A model generated the notes under the pieces. That model searched no databases and was not told the origin of the DNA. It saw nothing but the letters and a program-made list of their open reading frames with translations. The position numbers and the translations under genes were made by a program. Positions 1 to 5,096 of a stretch of DNA of 6,490 nucleotides are shown one piece after another; the first letter of the stretch is position 1; the number at the start of each line of letters is the position of its first letter. The DNA comes from Corynebacterium accolens (GTDB lineage Bacteria > Actinomycetota > Actinomycetes > Mycobacteriales > Mycobacteriaceae). The stretch spans positions 2,005,778 to 2,012,267 of the forward strand of contig NZ_CP100376.1 of NCBI RefSeq assembly GCF_030515985.1, read 5' to 3'.

Positions 1-937
1 CGCCGGATTCAGCGGTGGCCTCGATATGCTGTTTGCCAAATTTATTGAGCAAGAGGTCATCGATAAGGCGCACTTGGCCGGGCCGAAAGCGATAGTGCAT
101 GGTGTCGTGGACGTGGGCAATGGCGTCATCGTCAAGCAGCTGCTCGAGCTGGTCCAAGGACCGGATATTGTTTTCCTCCAAGATTTCCGCGAGGAAGCGG
201 TAGTGCTCCGAGCGCGAAAGTGGGAAGCGGTTGCCCAAAATGATGGCTAGGACGCCAGGCAGGGTTTCCGGAGTAAGCTCCACGTCCGTGTCCGTCTCCG
301 TGCGCGGGGCCTTGAGCGCGGCGATTTCATCGAATTGCTGATCGGCTAGTTCGATGAGGCCGGCGGCCAGCGTAAAAAGGCGGTCGACCTCGGGCGAGGG
401 CGGGGTAGGGCCCTGCTTATAGCGGATATCGTGCTCGAATTCCGCCCACGCGTGCTGCAGCACGGTGCGGATTTGCACCTCAAAGGTCCAACCCACGAAA
501 TCGGCGAGCTCTTCCATGGCCGCCGCGCTATCGTCCGTCACGGTGAGCACCAGGTGGTGGGAACCGTAGCCAAAACCGCCGGAAATGCGGGTCTCGGCCG
601 CCTTATCTACAGAGCGCACGACCTTGAAGGACTCGCCCAGCACGTCTAGCGCATTGGGAATGGTGGTGGAGTGGTACAGCGTAACGCGCACGCCCATGAC
701 ATCGTGGATATCGTCCCACGGGGTGGGGTAGATGAAATCGCCGCCCTCGCCCCGCTTCTTGGCCTTGCGTTTGAGCGAAGACCACGCCTTGACGCGCGTG
801 GATACCCGGTCAAAGATGATGCCGGCGTCATTGAGTAGATCCTCGATGGCGGTGCGAAAATCCTCCGCCGCCGTGGGGTGGCTGCGGGTCCAGGCGTGGT
901 ACTGATTGCTCAGCCTCGACATCCTGCTTTCCGCCAT
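1..937 (-). CDS. RelA/SpoT-domain (p)ppGpp synthetase, small alarmone synthetase type, C-terminus cut by window edge
   Basis: Likely transfers pyrophosphate from ATP to GDP or GTP to make the alarmone (p)ppGpp in the cytoplasm. In the 312 residues visible, the synthetase motifs are in order: R48-x-K50 with S53/S54 and K56 (ATP side), D79-x-x-G-x-R84 (metal Asp), Y124-x-S-x-H128 (G-loop that stacks on the guanine), and E153-V-Q-I-R-T followed by W164-A-x-x-E-H. No HD hydrolase domain precedes them: the protein starts about 40 residues before the synthetase core, so it is synthetase-only. After the core (about residue 200) more than 110 residues continue, longer than typical RelP/RelQ proteins, with unknown function. 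ATG at 937 is chosen because AGAGGAG lies 4 nt upstream. It is coupled to the upstream 948-1565 gene (10-nt gap). From memory, C. glutamicum carries single-domain synthetases (RelS, RelP*) besides bifunctional Rel; which one this matches cannot be settled here. Confidence 0.9.
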   Translation of the reverse strand, partial: MAESRMSRLSNQYHAWTRSHPTAAEDFRTAIEDLLNDAGIIFDRVSTRVKAWSSLKRKAKKRGEGGDFIYPTPWDDIHDVMGVRVTLYHSTTIPNALDVLGESFKVVRSVDKAAETRISGGFGYGSHHLVLTVTDDSAAAMEELADFVGWTFEVQIRTVLQHAWAEFEHDIRYKQGPTPPSPEVDRLFTLAAGLIELADQQFDEIAALKAPRTETDTDVELTPETLPGVLAIILGNRFPLSRSEHYRFLAEILEENNIRSLDQLEQLLDDDAIAHVHDTMHYRFRPGQVRLIDDLLLNKFGKQHIEATAESG

Positions 938-941
938 GGTG

Positions 942-948
942 CTCCTCT
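942..948 (-). promoter_or_regulatory. Shine-Dalgarno sequence of the alarmone synthetase, overlapping the upstream stop
   Basis: AGAGGAG on the minus strand sits 4 nt before the ATG at 937. Its first A is the last base of the TGA stop (950-948) of the upstream gene. This arrangement suggests that ribosomes finishing the upstream gene can reinitiate on the synthetase, so the two proteins are probably made together. Confidence 0.75.
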
Positions 949-1565
949 CATAATTCGCGGGGAAATCCGTTAGACCATACTAGCGGGCGCGAATGTAAAA
1001 CGGTGCGATGGCGGGGAAGTTGTTCGGCGGCGGCGCGGGCGAGGTCGCGGGCATACTCATCGGGTAAGTGGGCGAAGACAAAAACCGTCGCGGAATCAGG
1101 CACCAGGTAGGTTAAAGAATGCGAGCGCATGAGGCGGCGCATGTGCTTATCCAGCACGGTGAAGGTTTCTGGGTGGGCCAACCACGAGGAAACCGGGGCG
1201 CCGTGGGAGCGAACTTGCAGGCCGCCATAGGGCGCTGCGGCCGGCAGGGCGCAGTGGGCCGGGCGCGTCCAAAAGCGCAGGCCCTGCGAGTCGAGCGCGG
1301 CGCGCTGCAGGTTATGCGAGGCGCAATTCCACGCCTGTCGGGCCGAAACATCGAGGTCCGCGAGGCCGCGGTGGCTAAGCCTGCGAAAAGTGCGCTGCCC
1401 GGGAAAGACCAGCGCCATCGACAAGTTGGGCGAAAGCTGGATGGTGGCAAGGGAGTCGCAAAAGCCGTCATCGGAAAGCCGCTGGTGCTTAATCCACGAC
1501 CGAGCGAAGAGCGCCGGCAGCAAATTAGCGGTGGTGGGGCGGGGAGCGTCGAGCGTAAGGGTCAT
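948..1565 (-). CDS. Uncharacterised 205-residue protein, coupled to the alarmone synthetase
   Basis: I do not recognise a family. The 205-residue protein has no clear signal peptide and no membrane segment, so it is probably cytoplasmic. It is rich in Arg, His and Ala. Hydrophobic strand-like stretches occur around residues 48-54 (Met-Ala-Leu-Val-Phe) and 152-165 (Tyr-Leu-Val-Pro, then Val-Phe-Val-Phe), followed by a likely helix at 167-183. This alternation suggests a small alpha/beta fold. Scattered Cys and His residues (C36, C81, H84, C105) do not form a convincing metal site. ATG at 1565 has CTGGAGAAAT upstream with GGAG about 8-9 nt away. The gene ends 10 nt before the synthetase start, and that SD overlaps its stop, so a shared function is possible but unproven. 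The opposite strand is also open here, a GC-rich coding shadow. Confidence 0.8.
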   Translation of the reverse strand: MTLTLDAPRPTTANLLPALFARSWIKHQRLSDDGFCDSLATIQLSPNLSMALVFPGQRTFRRLSHRGLADLDVSARQAWNCASHNLQRAALDSQGLRFWTRPAHCALPAAAPYGGLQVRSHGAPVSSWLAHPETFTVLDKHMRRLMRSHSLTYLVPDSATVFVFAHLPDEYARDLARAAAEQLPRHRTVLHSRPLVWSNGFPREL

Positions 1566-1569
1566 GGTG

Positions 1570-1615
1570 ATTTCTCCAGGGTCGTGAGTATCCGCCCCTA
1601 TTGGACTGGAGAAAT
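1570..1615 (-). promoter_or_regulatory. Inverted repeat that could fold over the ribosome binding site of the 948-1565 gene
   Basis: On the minus strand, ATTTCTCCAG (1615-1606) is followed 26 nt later by its perfect complement CTGGAGAAAT (1579-1570). The second arm contains the GGAG ribosome binding site of the gene starting at 1565. If transcription reads through from the exonuclease gene (stop at 1638), a 10-bp stem could hide this site. If a promoter lies within the loop (GATACT is a weak -10 candidate), the transcript would lack the first arm and the site would be free. The repeat is seen directly; the switch is inference. Confidence 0.5.
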
Positions 1616-1637
1616 GGCCGGGTGGTTCCCTGCGGGC

Positions 1638-2990
1638 TTAAAAAGGCGGCTCGGCGTCGAGCTCGAGTTCAGAAAAGAGCTGGGCACCGGACCACATGGT
1701 GATGTCCTGACCCTTTTTCTGCAGCTCTTCGGCGCGCTTTTCCTTGGAGGTCTTCTTCGCCCATTCGCCGACGACAAGCAGCGTGGTCTTCTTGGTGACG
1801 TTTTTGCCCACTTGCCCGCCGCGCTTGGCGATGCCCTGCCACAGCAGCCCCTTATCGTACGGCTCGAAATCGCCGGTCAGGGTGACGTGCTGGCCGTAGA
1901 GCGCGCCCTTTGGATCGGCATCGGGATTGGGATCTGGGATGGTATCCGGGGTGGCCACGGCCTGCCACGGCGCCCGGCCAGAAGACGAGGGCTTCTTGTT
2001 GGTTCCGGCGGAGCGAGTGGAATCGCGGAAATCGGTACCGGCGCCCAGATCGTCGCCGGAGGTGGGCGCGGTATGCGCGCGCAGGACCGGCAGGATGGCC
2101 GCGGACTCGAGCCGGCCGAGGCTAAACTCGCGGCTGGTGAAGAGATCGGTGATGCTTCCGGTATGCACGAAGCGCTGGGCCAACCCGGTGATGATGGTGC
2201 CGGCGGCACGGGCGTCCTCTGTGGCATCGTGGTGGGTAAAAGAGTCGCCGCCGAGGTGTTTCACCACGGTGGGAAGCTTGTGGTTGGCTACCGAGATAAT
2301 ACCTTGCTTGGACGCATCGCGGGACAAAGCGAGCGAGCAGGCCAACGGGACGGTGGGGACATCGGCGCCGGCGGCCAGCAATCCGGAGCGCAGCGCGGAA
2401 GAGTCGAACTGGACATTGTGCGCGACGATGACATCGCTGCCGATGAAATCAAAGAGCTCTGCGGCCGCTGTGGCAAAGGGCGTGGCCCCCTCGACATCGG
2501 CGGCGGTAATCCCATGGATGGAGATATTGATTTCTGCAAAGTGCTCCAAGCCTGGGGGAGGGGTGCACAGCCACGACTGGGACGCGGTTTCCTCGCCATC
2601 GCGGTAACGCACGGCACCGATCTGGCAGATGGAACCCCAATTATCATTGGCGGTTTCTACATCAACCGCGACGAAATCAAGCCCTGGGGTTTCCTCGTTA
2701 GTGGATGGGGTTGGGGCTTCCGCGGGTGTGTCGCCCTGTTGCGCCGCCTTAATGGCGCGCGCCACGCTGTGGGGATCTTGGTGCGGCGCGAAGGCAATGC
2801 TGCCGGCGCTGCCTAAGGACAAGGAACCAAAACCGGTGGCGGTGGGTCCGTGGACGCGCAGGTCATCGATGGTATCGAGCGCGATTTCTGCGGTGGCAGG
2901 AGCGCCTAAGCTGCGGGAGAGCAGGCTGCGGTGAAGCACGACTTTTTCCGCAGTGACATCGATGGATACGCCATGCGCGGGATACGACAC
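1638..2990 (-). CDS. DEDDh 3'-5' exonuclease with C-terminal BRCT domain (DnaQ/PolIII-epsilon-like)
   Basis: Predicted cytoplasmic nuclease of the DnaQ/RNase T superfamily, removing nucleotides from 3' ends during DNA repair or proofreading-type reactions. Residues 1-83 form a beta-rich N-terminal unit that looks like a small PH-like domain (weak call). Residues 84-104 are a Pro/Thr/Glu linker. The exonuclease core (about 105-275) shows the complete catalytic set: D110-x-E112 in Exo I, D196 in Exo II (A-H-N-x-x-F-D) and H254-x4-D259 in Exo III. A disordered Ser/Pro/Asp linker (about 305-360) leads to a BRCT domain (about 361-447), similar to that of NAD-dependent DNA ligase and likely to bind DNA or a protein partner. 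The GTG start at 2990 has GAAAGG 8 nt upstream, and no ATG offers a better start near the N-terminus. It is probably an accessory exonuclease, not the replicative epsilon subunit; its substrate is unknown. Confidence 0.9.
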   Translation of the reverse strand: MSYPAHGVSIDVTAEKVVLHRSLLSRSLGAPATAEIALDTIDDLRVHGPTATGFGSLSLGSAGSIAFAPHQDPHSVARAIKAAQQGDTPAEAPTPSTNEETPGLDFVAVDVETANDNWGSICQIGAVRYRDGEETASQSWLCTPPPGLEHFAEINISIHGITAADVEGATPFATAAAELFDFIGSDVIVAHNVQFDSSALRSGLLAAGADVPTVPLACSLALSRDASKQGIISVANHKLPTVVKHLGGDSFTHHDATEDARAAGTIITGLAQRFVHTGSITDLFTSREFSLGRLESAAILPVLRAHTAPTSGDDLGAGTDFRDSTRSAGTNKKPSSSGRAPWQAVATPDTIPDPNPDADPKGALYGQHVTLTGDFEPYDKGLLWQGIAKRGGQVGKNVTKKTTLLVVGEWAKKTSKEKRAEELQKKGQDITMWSGAQLFSELELDAEPPF

Positions 2991-3092
2991 GAAAATGGCC
3001 TTTCTTCTGAGGTGAGAATCTAAGGGGGAGGTGCTGCACAGAGATCGTACTCGCTTGTGCTTAGCAGAAATCCGCCGCGGGGGTGAAGCGTT
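2991..3092 (-). promoter_or_regulatory. 102-bp gap upstream of the exonuclease gene, possible promoter
   Basis: On the minus strand, TACGAT (complement of 3044-3049) and TAGATT (just after the C-rich stretch near 3025) fit the loose corynebacterial -10 pattern TANNNT, but neither has a convincing -35 box. The ribosome binding site GAAAGG of the exonuclease is at 3004-2999. I see no terminator hairpin with a U-tract after the TetR stop, so readthrough from the regulator gene is possible. Confidence 0.3.
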
Positions 3093-3626
3093 TTAATCCG
3101 TCCCGCTGTGCTGCAATCCGGCATTGATAATACGCACGCCACGCACCAAATCGGCGCGGTAGTCCGCCGGGGTAGCTCCGCCGGTGGTTTCTAAAAGCTG
3201 GCGCTGGGATTGCTCGAGCAGCGTGGCGCCTAGGACGAGGTGCACGGCGGAAAGGGCGGCGGCCTTGCGGGCAGTATCATCGAAATCGGGGCAGGTGGCG
3301 GAGCTAAACTGTGCGACGAGGTGATCCCACGCCGTGGAATCCGGCTGGGAGAGGCCGGCGATGGCAACTTCCGCGCCATCGCGCCGGGCCAGGAGCAATT
3401 TGCGCAGGTGCAGGCTAATTTCTTCCAGCGTGGAACCGGCGACGGGGGCGATAATATCTTCGGCAAGAGCGGCGATGAGCGCCTGCTTATTGGCGATGTG
3501 CCAATACAGTGCGCCCGGGGCAACGCCGAGGGAGGAGGCGACGCGGCGCATGGTGACATCGGCAAGCCCATACGTATTCAATAGGGTCGTGGCGGCGTCG
3601 ATGATGGCCTCGCGATGTAGTTGCAC
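3093..3626 (-). CDS. TetR-family transcriptional regulator
   Basis: One-component DNA-binding repressor or activator of the TetR/AcrR family. The N-terminal helix-turn-helix spans about residues 5-50, with the characteristic A-x-x-L-L-N-x-Y-G-L-x-x-V-T-M-R-R-V-A pattern and a recognition-helix region ending in G-A-L-Y-W-H-I-A-N-K-Q-A-L (38-50). The rest (about 55-177) is the helical ligand-binding and dimerisation domain, whose ligand cannot be read from sequence. At 177 residues it is near the short end of the family. The GTG start at 3626 puts the HTH directly at the N-terminus as usual, and a TACAAT box ends 7 nt upstream, pointing to a leaderless message with no SD. It is divergent from the lipoprotein/membrane protein pair at 3788-5096. 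TetR proteins often control themselves and a divergent neighbour, so that pair is the first target to consider. Confidence 0.92.
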   Translation of the reverse strand: MQLHREAIIDAATTLLNTYGLADVTMRRVASSLGVAPGALYWHIANKQALIAALAEDIIAPVAGSTLEEISLHLRKLLLARRDGAEVAIAGLSQPDSTAWDHLVAQFSSATCPDFDDTARKAAALSAVHLVLGATLLEQSQRQLLETTGGATPADYRADLVRGVRIINAGLQHSGTD

Positions 3627-3633
3627 AGTGGAA

Positions 3634-3639
3634 ATTGTA
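3634..3639 (-). promoter_or_regulatory. -10 box of the TetR gene, leaderless transcript likely
   Basis: TACAAT on the minus strand closely matches the TATAAT-type -10 and lies 7 nt before the GTG start at 3626. Transcription normally begins 6-8 nt after the -10, that is at or next to the G of GTG. No Shine-Dalgarno sequence is present in the same stretch, which agrees with leaderless translation, common in corynebacteria. No convincing -35 box is seen. Confidence 0.6.
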
Positions 3640-3699
3640 CGTGTTTCGCCGCGCCAAGGAATAGCTCACAGGTACTTTTCAGACTGCAATAATGTCCCT

Positions 3700-3711
3700 T
3701 GCAAACTTGCA
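3700..3711. promoter_or_regulatory. Palindrome TGCAAACTTGCA, candidate TetR operator
   Basis: Two 5-bp arms (TGCAA and TTGCA) around a central AC form a dyad immediately upstream of the candidate -10 box at 3716-3721, where a bound repressor would block RNA polymerase. A further TGCAA occurs at 3685-3689, and TTGCA at 3621-3625 overlaps the TetR start codon. Clustering of this pentamer across the divergent region fits autoregulation by the TetR protein encoded at 3093-3626. Binding itself is inference. Confidence 0.4.
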
Positions 3712-3715
3712 TTGT

Positions 3716-3721
3716 TAAGAT
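3716..3721 (+). promoter_or_regulatory. Candidate -10 box for the lipoprotein/membrane protein operon
   Basis: TAAGAT fits the corynebacterial TANNNT -10 pattern and differs from TATAAT at two positions. A 17-nt spacing would place the -35 at 3693-3698 (TGTCCC), which is a poor match. Transcription would begin near 3728, leaving a leader of about 60 nt before the TTG start at 3788. Confidence 0.4.
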
Positions 3722-3775
3722 TGCGGGGACATAAGAACCCGTCGTGAGGCGGCTTCGCATTCGAAAGATTGATTC

Positions 3776-3780
3776 AGGAG
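3776..3780 (+). promoter_or_regulatory. Ribosome binding site that fixes the TTG start of the lipoprotein
   Basis: AGGAG is 7 nt upstream of the TTG at 3788. An in-frame TGA at 3770-3772 rules out any earlier start, and the next in-frame ATG (3833) would delete most of the signal peptide. The TTG at 3788 is therefore the best supported start. Confidence 0.7.
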
Positions 3781-3787
3781 CTCTCCC

Positions 3788-4558
3788 TTGTCCTTTTTGA
3801 CCCCTGCTAAGAAGTCCCTTTTTGCGGTCGCTATGGTTGCCCCGCTTGCCTTAGCTGCATGCAGCTCAAATGACGAGGACGATTCGACGAAGACCACGTC
3901 GTCTTCGTCTGCTTCCTCGTCCTCTGAGACCTCCGCGAAGGAATCGGCGAAAAAGTCTGAGGACAAAGACGCAGATAAGGATAAAAAGAAGGAAAAGGAA
4001 GAAAAGGACAAGAAAAAGGCCGCCGAGGAGCCTAAGGAGAAGGGCGAAGAAGGCGGCAATGAGGGCACCAACGCGAACCCCATTGAGAATGAGGACGATC
4101 CCTTCGCCAACGCCCAGGACATCAAGCCCATTGAAGGTGGGCAAGAAGCAAGCGATGGCGATAAGCAGGCCATTGAGCAGTTGGTGCGCGGGCAGCATGA
4201 GATTGACAATGTTAAGGACTACTTTGGATACATGCCTGCCCACGCCTGCAAGGCCGTGCGCGAAGGCGAGTCCGGGGATTTCCAGCAGTACCTCAACTAC
4301 GTCGATAGCCTGCCCAACCAGTCCTTTGCGGAATACGCAAACTCCATGCGCCAGCAAAGCCAGGGCAATGCCAAGATCAACGAGTTCGCCGACCAGCTAG
4401 AGGCCATCCCTACCTCCACCAAGCTGGAATCGATCAATGACGTTGTGGTCAATGGCGATGATGCCTCTGCTACCGTGAGCGTGTCGAACTCGGACGGTAC
4501 CGATACCTCCACCGTTCGTTTCCGCCGCGAGGACGGTAACTGGACCTTCTGTAACTAA
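3788..4558 (+). CDS. Secreted lipoprotein with long charged linker and C-terminal domain
   Basis: A 256-residue exported protein predicted to be lipid-anchored to the outer face of the cytoplasmic membrane. Residues 1-24 form a lipoprotein signal peptide (K8-K9, hydrophobic 11-23) with lipobox L22-A-A-C25. Next comes a low-complexity linker: Asp/Ser-rich from 26 to 50, then Lys/Glu/Asp-rich to about residue 90. This probably spans the cell wall so that the C-terminal domain reaches outward. Residues 120-256 form a folded domain with helices (about 125-205) followed by beta strands (215-255), ending in N-W-T-F-C255-N. C154 and C255 are its only cysteines and could form a disulfide. The strand-rich end resembles the small NTF2-like/DUF4878-type domains of actinobacterial lipoproteins, a tentative comparison. 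The function is unknown. The next gene starts 1 nt after its stop, so the two probably act together in the envelope. Confidence 0.88.
   Translation: MSFLTPAKKSLFAVAMVAPLALAACSSNDEDDSTKTTSSSSASSSSETSAKESAKKSEDKDADKDKKKEKEEKDKKKAAEEPKEKGEEGGNEGTNANPIENEDDPFANAQDIKPIEGGQEASDGDKQAIEQLVRGQHEIDNVKDYFGYMPAHACKAVREGESGDFQQYLNYVDSLPNQSFAEYANSMRQQSQGNAKINEFADQLEAIPTSTKLESINDVVVNGDDASATVSVSNSDGTDTSTVRFRREDGNWTFCN
3853..3866. repeat. Perfect 14-bp palindrome in the lipobox codons
   Basis: AGCTGCATGCAGCT reads identically on both strands and covers the codons Ala-Ala-Cys-Ser of the lipobox. It may simply follow from the codons used, or be an intragenic protein-binding site. The TGCA core is shared with the upstream candidate operator at 3700-3711. 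Confidence 0.4.
3886..3909 (+). repeat. 9-bp stem with 6-nt loop early in the lipoprotein coding region
   Basis: GACGAAGAC (3886-3894) and GTCTTCGTC (3901-3909) are perfectly complementary around the loop CACGTC. The stem lies in the Ser/Thr codon run just after the lipobox. It could slow ribosomes near the signal peptide boundary, but repetitive TCG/TCT/ACG codons make such matches easy by chance. Confidence 0.35.
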
Positions 4559-4559
4559 A

Positions 4560-5096
4560 ATGTCTTCCCGCCAAGCTCGCTTGCCCCGCACACTCGGTTT
4601 CGGTGCGGGGCTCCTCGCGTGTTCCCTGTTCGTTTTCGGCATCTGTGGCGCGCTCTGGGGGTTTATGCGCCCTACGATGACCGGCCATGCTGTCGACGGT
4701 GGCGGCTACGCCATTGAAGCCGCGGGCAACGCGCAATTCGTCGCATTTATGACCTTTGCACTCGTCACGGGTTTCTTGGGGCTGTGCCTCGGACTGGCCG
4801 CATTCGCGCAGCGTCGCGGGCGTGGTCTCACGATGCTGCTGTGGGTAGGGCTGTGCGCGCTTACCGGTGCCGCTTCCTTCTACGTCTTTGGTGGCATCAC
4901 CGCAACGCACCCGCCGGAGAACCCCGGGGACGTCGTGGAATTTGCGCCGAACTTTTCTCCCGCCGTGGCCTGGGTGGTAGCCCCATTTTTGGCCATGTTT
5001 TCCTATTGGTGCACCGCGTTTATTAGCTCCGACGCGGACTGGGAGACGGCTGGCAAAGAGGCCAGTGCGCAAAGGGAAGTAGTTACGCCCACTTGA
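4560..5096 (+). CDS. Four-helix integral membrane protein, coupled to the lipoprotein
   Basis: A 178-residue membrane protein with four predicted transmembrane segments at about residues 12-36, 60-83, 90-112 and 133-156. A positively charged N-terminus (R4, R7, R10) and the loop Q84-R-R-G-R-G both predict the cytoplasmic side. Helix 1 ends in G-A-L-W-G-F-M-R-P. That layout recalls the actinobacterial DUF2567-type membrane proteins, but this is a memory-based, low-confidence comparison. The ATG at 4560 starts 1 nt after the TAA of the lipoprotein gene, with no strong ribosome binding site of its own, so translation probably depends on coupling. The polar segment between helices 1 and 2 (about 37-59) could face the lipoprotein outside the membrane. 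Its 3' end overlaps the convergent YbjN-like gene by 14 bp. The biochemical role is unknown. Confidence 0.8.
   Translation: MSSRQARLPRTLGFGAGLLACSLFVFGICGALWGFMRPTMTGHAVDGGGYAIEAAGNAQFVAFMTFALVTGFLGLCLGLAAFAQRRGRGLTMLLWVGLCALTGAASFYVFGGITATHPPENPGDVVEFAPNFSPAVAWVVAPFLAMFSYWCTAFISSDADWETAGKEASAQREVVTPT

Larger units (their letters stand above)
3692..3732. repeat. 7-bp inverted repeat flanking the lipoprotein promoter
   Basis: ATGTCCC (3692-3698) and its complement GGGACAT (3726-3732) bracket the candidate -10 box and transcription start of the lipoprotein gene. The arms are 27 bp apart. They could be paired protein-binding half-sites, or chance; only the sequence match is certain. Confidence 0.4.

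Noticed and set aside
1119..2816. A 565-codon open frame on the plus strand across the unknown gene and the exonuclease gene.
   Set aside because: It is antisense to two well-supported genes. Its translation is Gly/Arg/Ala-rich with no recognisable domain, as expected for the complement of GC-rich coding DNA, whereas the minus strand carries complete exonuclease motifs.
3030..3067. Short inverted matches (GCACA/TGTGC and CTGC/GCAG) in the gap between the TetR and exonuclease genes.
   Set aside because: The arms are only 4-5 bp, out of register with each other, and not placed at a convincing promoter or terminator.
3866..4357. A Leu/Phe/Arg-rich open frame on the minus strand opposite the lipoprotein gene.
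   Set aside because: The hydrophobic and Arg runs are the complement of the Lys/Glu/Ser linker codons. There is no credible start context, and the plus strand has a clear signal peptide and lipobox.
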